Shown here: in pieces, positions 18,283 to 26,686 of the stretch
Layout: each line of letters opens with the position of its first letter
Numbering within the stretch: the first letter of the stretch is position 1
Source: Ruminococcaceae bacterium UBA6353
GTDB lineage: Bacteria > Bacillota > Clostridia > Oscillospirales > Acutalibacteraceae
DNA length: 64,000 nucleotides
Assembly (NCBI GenBank): GCA_002437905.1
Contig: DJRT01000004.1
Location: 19,627-83,626 of the forward strand
Direction of reading: 5' to 3'
Notes under the pieces: generated by a model
Told to the model about the DNA's origin: nothing
What the model saw: only the letters and a program-made list of their open reading frames with translations
Databases searched by the model: none
Program-made: the position numbers and the translations under genes

Positions 18283-18311
18283 TTGCAAATATAGCGAAAA
18301 TCGTATACAAT
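18283..18311 (+). promoter_or_regulatory. promoter of the pgk-tpiA-gpmI operon
   Basis: -35 TTGCAA (18283-18288), 17-bp spacer, -10 TACAAT (18306-18311), embedded in a T-rich upstream region. This fits strong glycolytic expression. Confidence 0.75.
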
Positions 18312-18370
18312 AGGCGTGTTGGATTGTTACCTATTTAACAGGCAATCACATTTAGGAAAGGATGTTATGT

Positions 18371-19675
18371 ATGAGCTATCTCAACAAAAAGACCGTAGAG
18401 GATCTGGAGGTTGCCGGCAAGCGCGTGCTCGTCCGCTGCGACTTCAATGTGCCGATGAAAGACGGCAAGATCACCAGCGATAAGCGCATCATCGGCGCCC
18501 TGCCCACGATCCGCTACCTGCTGGAGCATGGCGCGAAGGTCATCCTGTGCTCCCACATGGGCAAGCCCCACAGCATTTTCACCGAGGGCTTTGGCCTGAA
18601 CAAGAAAGAAAAGGCCGCCGTGTCCGCCCTGCCGGAGGCCGAGCAGGAGGCTGCCAAGGCTGAGTATATCCAGAAGGCGCTGGCCGGCGATGCGAAGAAA
18701 TTTACCCTCAAACCGGTGGCTGACCGCCTCAATGAGCTGCTGGACGGCAAGGTGACCTTTGCCACCGACATCATCGGCGACGACGCCAAGGCCAAGATCG
18801 CCGCGCTGAAGGACGGCGAGGCGGTTCTGCTGGAGAATGTGCGCTTTGATGCCCGCGAGACCAAGAACGACGCCACCTTTGCCAAGGCGCTGGCGGATCT
18901 GGCTGAGCTGTATGTGAACGATGCCTTCGGCACAGCGCACCGCGCCCACGCCTCCACCGCCGGTGTGGCAGACTATCTGCCCTCTGCCTGCGGCTACCTG
19001 ATCCAGAAAGAGATCACCGTGATGGGCAAGGCTCTGGACGATCCCAAGCGCCCGTTTGTGGCCATCCTCGGCGGCGCCAAGGTATCCGACAAGATCGGCG
19101 TGATCAACAACCTGCTGGACAAGGTGGACACCCTGATCATCGGCGGCGGCATGGCCTACACCTTCATGCGCGCCATGGGCAACAATGTCGGTACCTCCCT
19201 GTGCGAGGAGGATAAGCTGGATCTGGCCCGCGAGATGATGCAGAAGGCCAAGGATAAGGGTGTCAACTTCATCCTGCCGGTGGATAACATCATCAGCCGC
19301 GATTATGACGAGTCCGCTCCGTTTATGCGCATCTACTCCGACGCCATCCCGGACGGCTGGATGGGCATGGACATCGGTCCCACCACCCAGGAGCTGTTTG
19401 CCAAGTCCCTCGTTGGCGCCGGCACGGTGATCTGGAACGGCCCGATGGGCGTGTTTGAATGGGAGAACTTCTCCAAGGGCACCATCGCCGTGGCGAAAGC
19501 GGTAGCCGACAGCGGCTCCATCTCCATCATCGGCGGCGGCGACTCGGCAGCGGCCGTGGAGAACCTGGGCTTTGCGGACAAGATGACCCACATCTCCACC
19601 GGCGGCGGCGCTTCCCTCGAATTCCTGGAGGGCAAGGTGCTGCCCGGCATCGCCTGCCTGGACGATAAAGACTGA
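18371..19675 (+). CDS. pgk: phosphoglycerate kinase
   Basis: Transfers phosphate from 1,3-bisphosphoglycerate to ADP, the first ATP-forming step of glycolysis. The 434-residue protein carries the N-terminal substrate-site signature VLVRCDFNVP (about 17-26), a basic patch for the triose, and the C-terminal nucleotide loop with GGGDSAAAV. A longer insert around residues 70-115 is typical of clostridial forms. I chose ATG 18371 over 18362 because of SD spacing. It heads a pgk-tpiA-gpmI operon. Confidence 0.97.
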   Translation: MSYLNKKTVEDLEVAGKRVLVRCDFNVPMKDGKITSDKRIIGALPTIRYLLEHGAKVILCSHMGKPHSIFTEGFGLNKKEKAAVSALPEAEQEAAKAEYIQKALAGDAKKFTLKPVADRLNELLDGKVTFATDIIGDDAKAKIAALKDGEAVLLENVRFDARETKNDATFAKALADLAELYVNDAFGTAHRAHASTAGVADYLPSACGYLIQKEITVMGKALDDPKRPFVAILGGAKVSDKIGVINNLLDKVDTLIIGGGMAYTFMRAMGNNVGTSLCEEDKLDLAREMMQKAKDKGVNFILPVDNIISRDYDESAPFMRIYSDAIPDGWMGMDIGPTTQELFAKSLVGAGTVIWNGPMGVFEWENFSKGTIAVAKAVADSGSISIIGGGDSAAAVENLGFADKMTHISTGGGASLEFLEGKVLPGIACLDDKD

Positions 19676-19698
19676 GAATAGGAAAGGACAGGAGCACT

Positions 19699-20451
19699 AT
19701 GGGTAAGTATGTGATTGCCGGCAACTGGAAAATGAACAAAACGCCGGCCGAGGCAACCGAACTGATCGAAAGCATCAAGCCGCTGGTCGCAGACGCAGCG
19801 TGTGATGTAGTCGTGGGCGTCCCCTTTGTGGATCTGCCGGCAGCGCTGGAGGCCACCAAGGGCACCAAGATCGGCGTTGCAGCGCAGAACTGCTACTGGG
19901 AGAAGAGCGGCGCCTTCACCGGCGAGATCGCAGCCGATATGCTGCGGGCGATGGGCGTTGGCTATGTCATCCTCGGCCACAGTGAGCGCCGCACCTATTT
20001 CGGCGATACCGACGCAACGGTCGCCAAGCGGGTACGCGGTGCGCTGGATGCCGGCCTGACGGTCATCCTGTGCGTCGGCGAGTATCTGGAGCAGCGTGAG
20101 CTGGGCATCACCGACGAGGTGGTGGCCATGCAGACCAAGATCGCGCTCAATGGCGTGAGCAAGGAGGAGCTTGCCCGCATCATCATCGCCTATGAGCCTG
20201 TGTGGGCCATCGGCACCGGCAAAACGGCTACGGCTGAGCAGGCCAACGAGGTCTGCGGCATGATCCGCCGGGTGATCGCCGGCCTGTACGACGGGGCAGC
20301 GGCCGAGGCCGTGACCATCCAGTACGGCGGTTCCATGAATGCCGGCAACGCCGCGCAGCTTCTGGCAATGTCGGATGTGGACGGCGGCCTGATCGGCGGC
20401 GCTTCGCTGAAGCCGAACGATTTTGCCACCATTGTGGCCGCAGCAAAATAA
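19699..20451 (+). CDS. tpiA: triose-phosphate isomerase
   Basis: Interconverts dihydroxyacetone phosphate and glyceraldehyde 3-phosphate. The 250-residue TIM barrel contains the catalytic Lys in GNWKMNK (about 8-14), catalytic His in ILGHSERR (about 92-99), catalytic Glu in AYEPVWAIGTG (about 163-173) and the phosphate loop GGSMN. Length is normal. It lies 23 bp after pgk in the same operon. Confidence 0.97.
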   Translation: MGKYVIAGNWKMNKTPAEATELIESIKPLVADAACDVVVGVPFVDLPAALEATKGTKIGVAAQNCYWEKSGAFTGEIAADMLRAMGVGYVILGHSERRTYFGDTDATVAKRVRGALDAGLTVILCVGEYLEQRELGITDEVVAMQTKIALNGVSKEELARIIIAYEPVWAIGTGKTATAEQANEVCGMIRRVIAGLYDGAAAEAVTIQYGGSMNAGNAAQLLAMSDVDGGLIGGASLKPNDFATIVAAAK

Positions 20452-20536
20452 CCATCACTGTTCCGTGCGGAGGGCGGGGCGTCCGCCCCACCCTCCGTTC
20501 TCTTTGCACAATCCCCAAGGAAAGGAAGAAACAACC

Positions 20537-22060
20537 ATGAAAAAGCCTTTGACACTCATCATCATGGACGGCTTCGGCATCAATCCGGATACCTACGGCA
20601 ATGCCATCAAAGCCGCCAAGACCCCCAACCTGACCAAACTGTTTGCGGAAAATCCCTACACCCAGATCGGCGCCTCCGGCATGGATGTCGGCCTGCCGGA
20701 CGGGCAGATGGGCAACAGCGAGGTTGGCCACACCAATATGGGCGCCGGCCGCATCGTGTACCAGGAGTTGACCCGCATCACCAAGTCCATCCAGGACGGT
20801 GATTTCTTCGAGAATGAGGCGCTGAAGAACGCCATGGCTGCGGCCGCCAAGCCCGGTGCAGCACTGCACCTGATGGGGCTGCTTTCCAGCGGCGGTGTGC
20901 ACAGCCACATCGACCACCTGGTCGGCCTGCTGGAAATGGCCAAGAAAAACGGCATTGAAAAGGTCTTTGTGCACTGCCTGATGGATGGCCGCGATGTCCC
21001 CCCCACCTCCGGCAAGGAATTTATCCAGCAGCTGCAGACGGAAATGGCACGCATCGGCGTCGGCCGGATCGCCACGGTGGCCGGCCGCTACTACGCCATG
21101 GATCGTGACAACCGCTGGGAGCGCGTGGAGAAGGCCTATGCTGCGCTGGTATACGGCGAAGGCGTACAGAACGCCGACCCCGTGGCCGCGATAGAGGCCT
21201 CCTATGCGGCGGATGTAACAGATGAATTTGTGGTGCCGGTGGTCTGCGCCGGCAAAGAGGGCGTGATCAAGCCGCATGACGCGGTGGTGTTCTTCAACTT
21301 CCGCCCCGACCGCGCCCGCGAGATCACCCGCACGCTGGTGGATCCCGACTTTACCGGCTTTGAGCGTAAAAACGGCTTCTTCCCGCTGACCTATGTGTGC
21401 ATGACGCAGTATGATGCCACCATGCCCAATGTACAGGTGGCATTCCATCCGCAGTCGCTGAAGAATACGCTTGGCCAGTACCTGAGCGACAAGGGACTAA
21501 CCCAGCTGCGCATTGCCGAGACGGAGAAGTACGCCCATGTGACCTTCTTCTTCAACGGCGGCGTGGAAAAGGAATATCCCGGCGAGGATCGTGCCCTGAT
21601 CCACTCCCCCAAGGTGGCCACCTACGACCTGCAGCCGGAAATGAGCGCCTATAAGGTGTGCGATGAGGTTGTTGAGCGCATCCACTCCGGCAAGTACGAT
21701 GTGATCATCCTCAACTACGCCAACTGCGATATGGTTGGCCACACCGGCGTGTTTGAGGCCGCCGAGGCCGCCGTGGAGGCTGTGGATACCTGCGTGGGCA
21801 AGACCGTTGCCGCCACGCTGGAGATGGGCGGTGTGGCGATGATCACCGCCGACCACGGCAATGCCGACAAGATGTACGAGGCAGACGGCTCCCCCTTCAC
21901 TGCCCACACCACCAACCCGGTGCCCTTCTGCGTGGTTGGCAAGCCCTGCCACCTGCGCCAGAGCGGCGGACGGCTGGCTGACATTGCCCCCACCATGCTG
22001 CAGGTGCTCGGCCTGCCGCAGCCGGAGGAAATGACCGGCAAGTCCCTCATCGAGGAATAA
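20537..22060 (+). CDS. gpmI: 2,3-bisphosphoglycerate-independent phosphoglycerate mutase
   Basis: Manganese-dependent enzyme converting 3- to 2-phosphoglycerate. The 507-residue protein has the alkaline-phosphatase-fold N-terminal motif IIMDGFG (about 7-13), the phosphoserine region PDGQMGNSEVGH (Ser about 63), VHCLMDGRDVPP, FFNFRPDRARE, and the metal site TADHGNAD. The start at 20537 has a GGAAGAA SD. It is the third gene of the lower-glycolysis operon and is followed by a strong terminator. Confidence 0.97.
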   Translation: MKKPLTLIIMDGFGINPDTYGNAIKAAKTPNLTKLFAENPYTQIGASGMDVGLPDGQMGNSEVGHTNMGAGRIVYQELTRITKSIQDGDFFENEALKNAMAAAAKPGAALHLMGLLSSGGVHSHIDHLVGLLEMAKKNGIEKVFVHCLMDGRDVPPTSGKEFIQQLQTEMARIGVGRIATVAGRYYAMDRDNRWERVEKAYAALVYGEGVQNADPVAAIEASYAADVTDEFVVPVVCAGKEGVIKPHDAVVFFNFRPDRAREITRTLVDPDFTGFERKNGFFPLTYVCMTQYDATMPNVQVAFHPQSLKNTLGQYLSDKGLTQLRIAETEKYAHVTFFFNGGVEKEYPGEDRALIHSPKVATYDLQPEMSAYKVCDEVVERIHSGKYDVIILNYANCDMVGHTGVFEAAEAAVEAVDTCVGKTVAATLEMGGVAMITADHGNADKMYEADGSPFTAHTTNPVPFCVVGKPCHLRQSGGRLADIAPTMLQVLGLPQPEEMTGKSLIEE

Positions 22061-22081
22061 CGACAAATACTGAACCCCTGC

Positions 22082-22115
22082 GGCCGGCAAAGCATTCTGC
22101 TTTGCCGGCCTTTTT
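22082..22115 (+). terminator. terminator of the pgk-tpiA-gpmI operon
   Basis: A 12-bp perfect stem (22082-22093 with 22099-22110), loop ATTCT, followed by TTTTT. Confidence 0.93.
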
Positions 22116-22155
22116 GTGCGAAACAACGGAAAAAGTAACAGCTTTGTTACAATCC

Positions 22156-22184
22156 TTGCATCCGGGGGGCGAATATGGTATAGT
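22156..22184 (+). promoter_or_regulatory. promoter of the O-antigen ligase-like gene
   Basis: -35 TTGCAT (22156-22161), 17-bp spacer, -10 TATAGT (22179-22184), about 45 bp before the start codon. Confidence 0.7.
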
Positions 22185-22229
22185 ACCCAAGCAAGAAAAA
22201 TTCCCGATAAAAAGTGAGGAGTCTCCCGA

Positions 22230-23636
22230 ATGAAGGAAGCCCTGCGGCCTTACAGGCCGGATCTCCGACAGTCGTGGCAGGTGGCGCTTTTGCTCATCGC
22301 GCTCATCCCCCTGTTTCCGGAATACATCGCCTTTGCCCTGGTGATCGCTGCCGGCCTTTTCGGCTGGCACGCCCTGCGCAAAAGCGGCGAAAAACTGAAG
22401 ATCGGCAAGATCGGCAAGCTGCTGCTGGTGTACATCGCATACACTGCCTGCTCGGTGATATACAGCCGCAACAGGCTCAGCTCGGCCGCCACAGCGGCCA
22501 TGTGGCTGATCCTTTTTGTTGTGTATCTGGTGTGCAGCAATCTTCTCAGCGATACAGCGCGGTTTGACCTGTTCGTGATGTGGATGACGGCGGTGGCCGG
22601 CGTCGTCGGATTTATTGCCTGCTGCCAGTACCGCATCGCCTTTTTCACCCACGGCCAGACCACCGAGGTGTGGAAGTGGCTGGACAACATCGTTTATCAG
22701 GCACTGCCGATCAAACTGTGCCATGTCCCCTATGTTCTGCGGGCCTGCTCCACCTATGCCCACCCGAATATGCTATCGGAATACCTGACCATGGTGGCGC
22801 CGTTTGTGGTTTATTTCAATTTTCACGAGCGCCGCAAGGAGCTGCGTACCTTTTCCCGCATCTGCCTGTTCCTGACCTTTGGCGGGGTCATCTTCTCGTT
22901 CTCCCGCGGCGGGTACATTGCGCTGCTGGTGCTGCTGCTGGCCCTGGTGGTGCTGAATATCCGCCACCGCTTTGCGGCTGTGGCCATGTACATCTTCGGC
23001 GCCCTGCTGCTGATACCGGAAGAGGTCGTAGAGCGGCTGCTGACCATCCTGCCGAATATTTCCGGCGGCAGCAAGATCATTGAGGATGTCACCAGCGCCC
23101 CGGAGCTGACCTATACCACCACAGCCAGCATCATCAACAATGCCTCCGGCGATATGGGCATGGACGCCCGGTGGAAAATATGGCTGGAGGCTATCCACAG
23201 CTTCTGCCAGCGGCCGCTGTTCGGCGCCGGCGCCGGTGTGCAGACCACCTGGGATATGCTAACAGAAAGCGGTATTCCCTCCGGGGTTCATGCACACAAC
23301 CTGGTGCTGGAACTGCTGGTGGAGGGCGGCATTATCGCCCTGATCCTGATGCTGCTGGTGGGCTTTATGTCCATCAAGAACGGCGTTGAGCTGATCCGCG
23401 CCGGATACAGCACCGCTTTCTGGGTCGGGTTTGCTGTGCTGGGCTGCATCATGTCCTTCTGCCTGCAGGGACTGGTGGACTACCCACTGATGTCCCCCAA
23501 GCTGATCTGCAATTTCATGATGCTGATCGGCATCACCGAACGCGTCATCCATCTGTACTCCGGCCGGGAAATTGCCATGCGGCGCGCCCTGCGCAAACGG
23601 CTGCGCAAAAAGGCTGCTAAACCCACAAGAGTCTGA
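22230..23636 (+). CDS. O-antigen ligase/polymerase-like membrane protein (Wzy_C family)
   Basis: A 468-residue polytopic membrane protein with about 11-12 hydrophobic helices. The large extracytoplasmic loop (about residues 275-345), with R-x-x-x-W-x-x-A (RWKIWLEA) and FGAGAG followed by VHAHNLVLELLVEGG, is the Wzy/WaaL signature. Such proteins join lipid-linked oligosaccharides to an acceptor or polymerise them. In a Gram-positive cell the acceptor would be a cell-wall or exopolysaccharide polymer. It is a single-gene transcription unit, with no glycosyltransferases nearby, so the polymer is not known. Confidence 0.82.
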   Translation: MKEALRPYRPDLRQSWQVALLLIALIPLFPEYIAFALVIAAGLFGWHALRKSGEKLKIGKIGKLLLVYIAYTACSVIYSRNRLSSAATAAMWLILFVVYLVCSNLLSDTARFDLFVMWMTAVAGVVGFIACCQYRIAFFTHGQTTEVWKWLDNIVYQALPIKLCHVPYVLRACSTYAHPNMLSEYLTMVAPFVVYFNFHERRKELRTFSRICLFLTFGGVIFSFSRGGYIALLVLLLALVVLNIRHRFAAVAMYIFGALLLIPEEVVERLLTILPNISGGSKIIEDVTSAPELTYTTTASIINNASGDMGMDARWKIWLEAIHSFCQRPLFGAGAGVQTTWDMLTESGIPSGVHAHNLVLELLVEGGIIALILMLLVGFMSIKNGVELIRAGYSTAFWVGFAVLGCIMSFCLQGLVDYPLMSPKLICNFMMLIGITERVIHLYSGREIAMRRALRKRLRKKAAKPTRV

Positions 23637-23644
23637 GAATAAAG

Positions 23645-23690
23645 AAAAAAACACCGGCGGACAATTTTGCATTGTCCGCCGGTGTTTTTT
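23645..23690. terminator. bidirectional terminator between the O-antigen ligase-like gene and the XRE gene
   Basis: A long perfect hairpin (about 20 bp, 23645-23664 with 23671-23690) has an A-rich 5' arm and T-rich 3' arm, so it ends transcription both ways. Confidence 0.92.
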
Positions 23691-23704
23691 GCATATAATC
23701 CCGC

Positions 23705-24289
23705 TCACCGCAGGCCGGCCCACAACAAAATAATGATCTGCCCCGGAATACCGATAACAAACACCAGCCACAGATTGTAGGACAGCAGGGTGAGGTAAAA
23801 GGCCGCCAGCACACTCCAAAGCAGCACTGAAATAATAAAGAAATTCCAGCGGCGATTGCCCCAGACGCTATTGAGCACCAGCACCACGATAGCCGTGACC
23901 GGCACTGCATAAACAAAGCAGAGCCAGTGCCGGGTGATATTATTGCCCAACATATCAATATTGACGAAGACAAAGGTGGCGATCAGCCACACCAGTACGC
24001 AGGAAATGGCAGTGATCAGCCGGTGATTGCGGCGCTGGCGGCGGGTATATTCCCGCTTGATCTCGGTTGCCTTCGGGTGATCCGCCTGCAAAAGATAGTC
24101 CACTGTCACATGGAACAGGTCGGCAATCTCTTTGAAGGTACCGATATCCGGCAGGGACTCCCCCCGCTCCCACTTGGATATAGCCTTATCCGAATAATTG
24201 AGACGCTCCGCCATCTCAAGCTGGGTCATATTTGCCGAACGGCGCAGCTGGCCGATATTGCCGGCCACAATCATTTTTAAGTCTTCCAT
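23705..24289 (-). CDS. XRE-family regulator with C-terminal membrane domain
   Basis: A 194-residue protein. Residues about 10-65 form a Cro/C1-type helix-turn-helix (MTQLEMAERLNYSDKAISKWERG). After a short basic linker, four hydrophobic helices follow (about 95-190), so the DNA-binding domain is held at the membrane. This is a common clostridial architecture thought to sense envelope conditions. The second of two adjacent ATGs (24289) has the better distance from AGGAG; 24292 is possible. An open frame further upstream to 24379 is not supported by a ribosome site. Confidence 0.8.
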   Translation of the reverse strand: MEDLKMIVAGNIGQLRRSANMTQLEMAERLNYSDKAISKWERGESLPDIGTFKEIADLFHVTVDYLLQADHPKATEIKREYTRRQRRNHRLITAISCVLVWLIATFVFVNIDMLGNNITRHWLCFVYAVPVTAIVVLVLNSVWGNRRWNFFIISVLLWSVLAAFYLTLLSYNLWLVFVIGIPGQIIILLWAGLR

Positions 24290-24418
24290 CATCCGTCTCC
24301 TGCTGTCAAAAGAAAATGCTCCGGCGCCGCAGACCGTCCACAGCTGTGCGGCCGGCAGGGCTTTTGATGAGTATACCACATTTTCGTCCCTTTGGCAAGT
24401 GCGGAAATGGACGGGCGC

Positions 24419-24694
24419 TCAGCTTACCGGCGGCAGCAGCAGCTTGAGCAGCAGCAGCCCGACAACCCCCGGAGCGCCCAACACCCCGCACACACCCACG
24501 CTGAACCAGCTGAGTCCAAGAGAAACGCCGGTAAATCCGCCCAGCACATCCACTGCCCCCAGAGCGCATAGCCCCTGCACCGCGGACAGAAGCAGCCGCC
24601 GCAGCGGCTTTCCTGTATGTATAGCCGTGGCCAGAACGGCCACAGCCACGCCACCTCCCACAATGATCAACGCAACCTTTAACCACAGCGCCAT
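24419..24694 (-). CDS. bofA: BofA-family protein (pro-sigma-K processing inhibitor family)
   Basis: A 91-residue membrane protein. Two or three hydrophobic segments and the C-terminal pattern N/S-x-F-S-V-x-x-x-G-V-L-G-x-P-G-V-x-x-L-L-L-L match the BofA family. In Bacillus BofA holds the SpoIVFB protease inactive during sporulation. Whether this organism sporulates cannot be read from the window. It sits 15 bp after the yaaL-like gene, the same order as in B. subtilis (recR-yaaL-bofA), though recR is not adjacent here. Confidence 0.8.
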   Translation of the reverse strand: MALWLKVALIIVGGGVAVAVLATAIHTGKPLRRLLLSAVQGLCALGAVDVLGGFTGVSLGLSWFSVGVCGVLGAPGVVGLLLLKLLLPPVS

Positions 24695-24709
24695 CGCGCC
24701 ACCCCCGCT

Positions 24710-24961
24710 CTATTCATTCCATAAATGGGTCTTTTCCCGGCAGGTAATTCCCTGCTCACGCGCATGGCGCAGCAAAAAGCGGTACTGTGCCCGCAGCGAA
24801 CCAAGCTCGTAGATGCACCCCTCGATCAGATCCGGGTCCGTCTCCAGCGAAAAACGGCTCTCCACCGCGTCAATGCGCGCACAGACATCCCGTATAGCCG
24901 TAATGGTGGGGTGCGGCGGCTCATCCGCCCGCAGCAGCAGCTTACGAAAGGTGTTTTCCAT
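24710..24961 (-). CDS. YaaL-like DUF2508 protein
   Basis: An 83-residue helical protein with the DUF2508 pattern: an N-terminal hydrophobic/basic patch, a central acidic helix around DPDLIEGCIYELGSL and an aromatic YRFLLRHAREQG stretch. Family function is unknown; members are near bofA and recR in Firmicutes. Upstream, 24962-25237 contains no gene I can support, only the secG terminator. Confidence 0.75.
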   Translation of the reverse strand: MENTFRKLLLRADEPPHPTITAIRDVCARIDAVESRFSLETDPDLIEGCIYELGSLRAQYRFLLRHAREQGITCREKTHLWNE

Positions 24962-25166
24962 TCTATTCCGCCCTTTCCGTCATATTCTATGAATAGTATG
25001 GACAAAATAGACGCCCTTAGACGGAGCAAAAGGAAAAAACTTCAAAAGCGGACACCCGCGCGCCCGTACCGTGGCACCCGCGCAGGGGGTTCTCCAAAAA
25101 ACGCCTACAAGAAAGGCCGCAACTGATCCCCGGCTGTGCCGACACCGCCGCAGTGTGATAGGACGC

Positions 25167-25200
25167 AAAAAAAGACTGCCGCGATACGGCAGTCTTTTTT
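25167..25200. terminator. terminator after secG
   Basis: A 14-bp perfect stem (25168-25181 with 25187-25200), loop CGATA, with A and T ends on both sides, so it can act in both directions. Confidence 0.9.
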
Positions 25201-25237
25201 GTCTTTGTTTAACAGTATGCTCCGCGACCGATCTCTT

Positions 25238-25579
25238 TTACCCCGCAATATCGGAAGTGGTATCGGAGGTCGTCTCGGAGGTGGTGGTCGAAGTCGATGT
25301 GCTATCGTCCGACTTACCGGCCAGCGCCGCGGGGCTGAGGAACTTTGTGATCAGCATGCCGGCAAAAACCAGCACAAAGAATGTGATGGCGATCACCTTT
25401 GTCCATTTGGCCAGACGAGCATCCCAGGTTTTTGCCATACCCTTATCCATAAAGGAATCGGCCGCACCGGCGATCACGCCCAGGTTGGACTCGTTACCCT
25501 CCTGCAGCAGCACCACCAGGATGATCAGCAGGGAGAACAGAATGAGGATCGCACCGATAATATACTCAAAAACAGACAT
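25238..25579 (-). CDS. secG: protein translocase subunit SecG
   Basis: Small non-essential partner of the SecYE channel. The 113-residue protein has two transmembrane helices (about 6-26 and 61-81) separated by a loop with the family signature LLQEGNESNLGVIAGAADSF, which corresponds to LQxGKGxGLSGAI..G in other bacteria. The C-terminal tail is a low-complexity stretch of Ser and Thr (about 92-110). I chose ATG 25579, preceded by GGAGGG; the longer open frame to 25969 runs across two promoters. It is transcribed alone. Confidence 0.92.
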   Translation of the reverse strand: MSVFEYIIGAILILFSLLIILVVLLQEGNESNLGVIAGAADSFMDKGMAKTWDARLAKWTKVIAITFFVLVFAGMLITKFLSPAALAGKSDDSTSTSTTTSETTSDTTSDIAG

Positions 25580-25622
25580 GACTTTACATACCCTCCAAAC
25601 AGAGACTTTCTGATACCTGAAC

Positions 25623-25651
25623 AGTATACCACAGCAGCCGAAAAAAAGCAA
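25623..25651 (-). promoter_or_regulatory. promoter of secG
   Basis: On the minus strand: -35 TTGCTT (25651-25646), 17-bp spacer, -10 TATACT (25628-25623). Confidence 0.72.
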
Positions 25652-25796
25652 GACAAAAATGCAAATTTCTTCCGTCATCACGCTTTTAATGGTCATTATC
25701 TGCACTCTACACACCATTCTACTGTTAGTAGAGAGCCGATTTTTTCTCTCTACGCCCCTGACCACCCAGGTGAGAGACGCAAAAGATACCCGTAGG

Positions 25797-25825
25797 GTGA
25801 CAAATAAAGCCGCATCGGGTATACT
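25797..25825 (+). promoter_or_regulatory. promoter of the SGNH hydrolase gene
   Basis: -35 GTGACA (25797-25802), 17-bp spacer, -10 TATACT (25820-25825). A 7-bp inverted repeat, ATACCCG (25786-25792) and CGGGTAT (25816-25822), brackets it and could be an operator. Transcription would begin near 25832, giving an unusually long leader of about 135 nt. Confidence 0.6.
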
Positions 25826-25848
25826 GTCAATAGTAACCAAATGACACC

Positions 25849-25931
25849 CCGTCCCATACCACGGCCGAACGCCCGAAACACAGGCGGGGCGTTGTTCCCC
25901 ATTCCCCGTCCGGTGACGGCCCCGTGTGGGA
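25849..25931 (+). ncRNA. candidate structured mRNA leader (three-way junction), unidentified class
   Basis: Between the promoter and the SGNH start, the leader can fold into an outer imperfect stem (TCCCATACCACGG near 25853 with CCCGTGTGGGA near 25921-25931), a perfect 7-bp stem AACGCCC/GGGCGTT (25868-25874 with 25887-25893) and a 5-bp stem CCGTC/GACGG (25906-25910 with 25915-25919). This geometry resembles a small three-way junction. I do not recognise a known riboswitch consensus. The coordinates of the outer stem are approximate. Confidence 0.35.
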
Positions 25932-25967
25932 ATGATACAGGATCTTATCTGCAAGGAGGCACACCAC

Positions 25968-26639
25968 ATGAAGCACTTGGAAATCTACGGCGACTCCATC
26001 CTCAAGGGTGTGATGTATGTTGCCGAGCAAGGACGCTACCGTCTATGGAAAAGCCCGAAGCTGGAGCAGCTGGCCCAGGAGGGCTACGCCATCGAAAACC
26101 ACTCCCGCATGGGCGCCACTATTGAGCGCGGCATCGCCTCCCTTGAACGGCACGGCGAGTATGCAGAAAACACCACAGTGGTGCTGGAATACGGCGGCAA
26201 TGACTGCGACTACGATTGGAGCCGGATCGCCGAGGATCCGCACGGCAGCTTCCTGCCGCACACGCCGGAGCAGACATTCATGCAGCGCTACCGCTACGCG
26301 GTGGAGCTGGCACGCAGCAAGGGCGCTGAAGTCGTGCTGCTGCCACTGGTGCCAATCGACGCCAAGAAGTATTTTTCCTGGATCTCGCGGGACAAAAATG
26401 CCGATAACATCCTGCAGTGGCTGGGCGATGTCAGCATGCTCTCCCGCTGGCAGGAGCATTACAGCCGTCTGGTGGAGGGGCTGGCCGAAGAGCTGCGCTG
26501 CCCGATCATTGATATCCGCCGTGATTTCCTGCTGAGCCACCAGTTTGAAACGCTGCTGTGCAGCGATGGTATACACCCCACACCGGCCGGACACGAAATG
26601 ATCGCCGAACGCCTGGCCGGCTACCTGCAAACGGCATGA
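25968..26639 (+). CDS. SGNH/GDSL hydrolase
   Basis: A 223-residue serine esterase or lipase-like hydrolase of the SGNH superfamily. Block I with the nucleophile is at the very start (YGDSIL, residues 7-12), the oxyanion Gly/Asn block appears as YGGNDCDYDW (about 75-84), and the catalytic Asp-His pair is DGIHPTPAGH near the C-terminus. There is no signal peptide, so the enzyme is cytoplasmic. The substrate is unknown. The start at 25968 follows AAGGAGG. It lies 47 bp before the DegV gene and is likely co-transcribed. Confidence 0.85.
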   Translation: MKHLEIYGDSILKGVMYVAEQGRYRLWKSPKLEQLAQEGYAIENHSRMGATIERGIASLERHGEYAENTTVVLEYGGNDCDYDWSRIAEDPHGSFLPHTPEQTFMQRYRYAVELARSKGAEVVLLPLVPIDAKKYFSWISRDKNADNILQWLGDVSMLSRWQEHYSRLVEGLAEELRCPIIDIRRDFLLSHQFETLLCSDGIHPTPAGHEMIAERLAGYLQTA

Positions 26640-26686
26640 CCCTAAACAGCCCTGCAAAAAAAGAACAGACGAAAGGAACAATCTGT

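Noticed and set aside
24986..25123. 45-residue very basic plus-strand ORF (MNSMDKIDALRRSK...)
   Set aside because: No SD site, no promoter, and Arg/Lys content typical of random GC-rich translation; left out of the features though it could be revisited if conserved.
25770..25805. c-di-GMP riboswitch-like string GACGCAAAA
   Set aside because: The other conserved parts of the aptamer (tetraloop receptor, second stem) are absent and the segment overlaps the -35 of a promoter.
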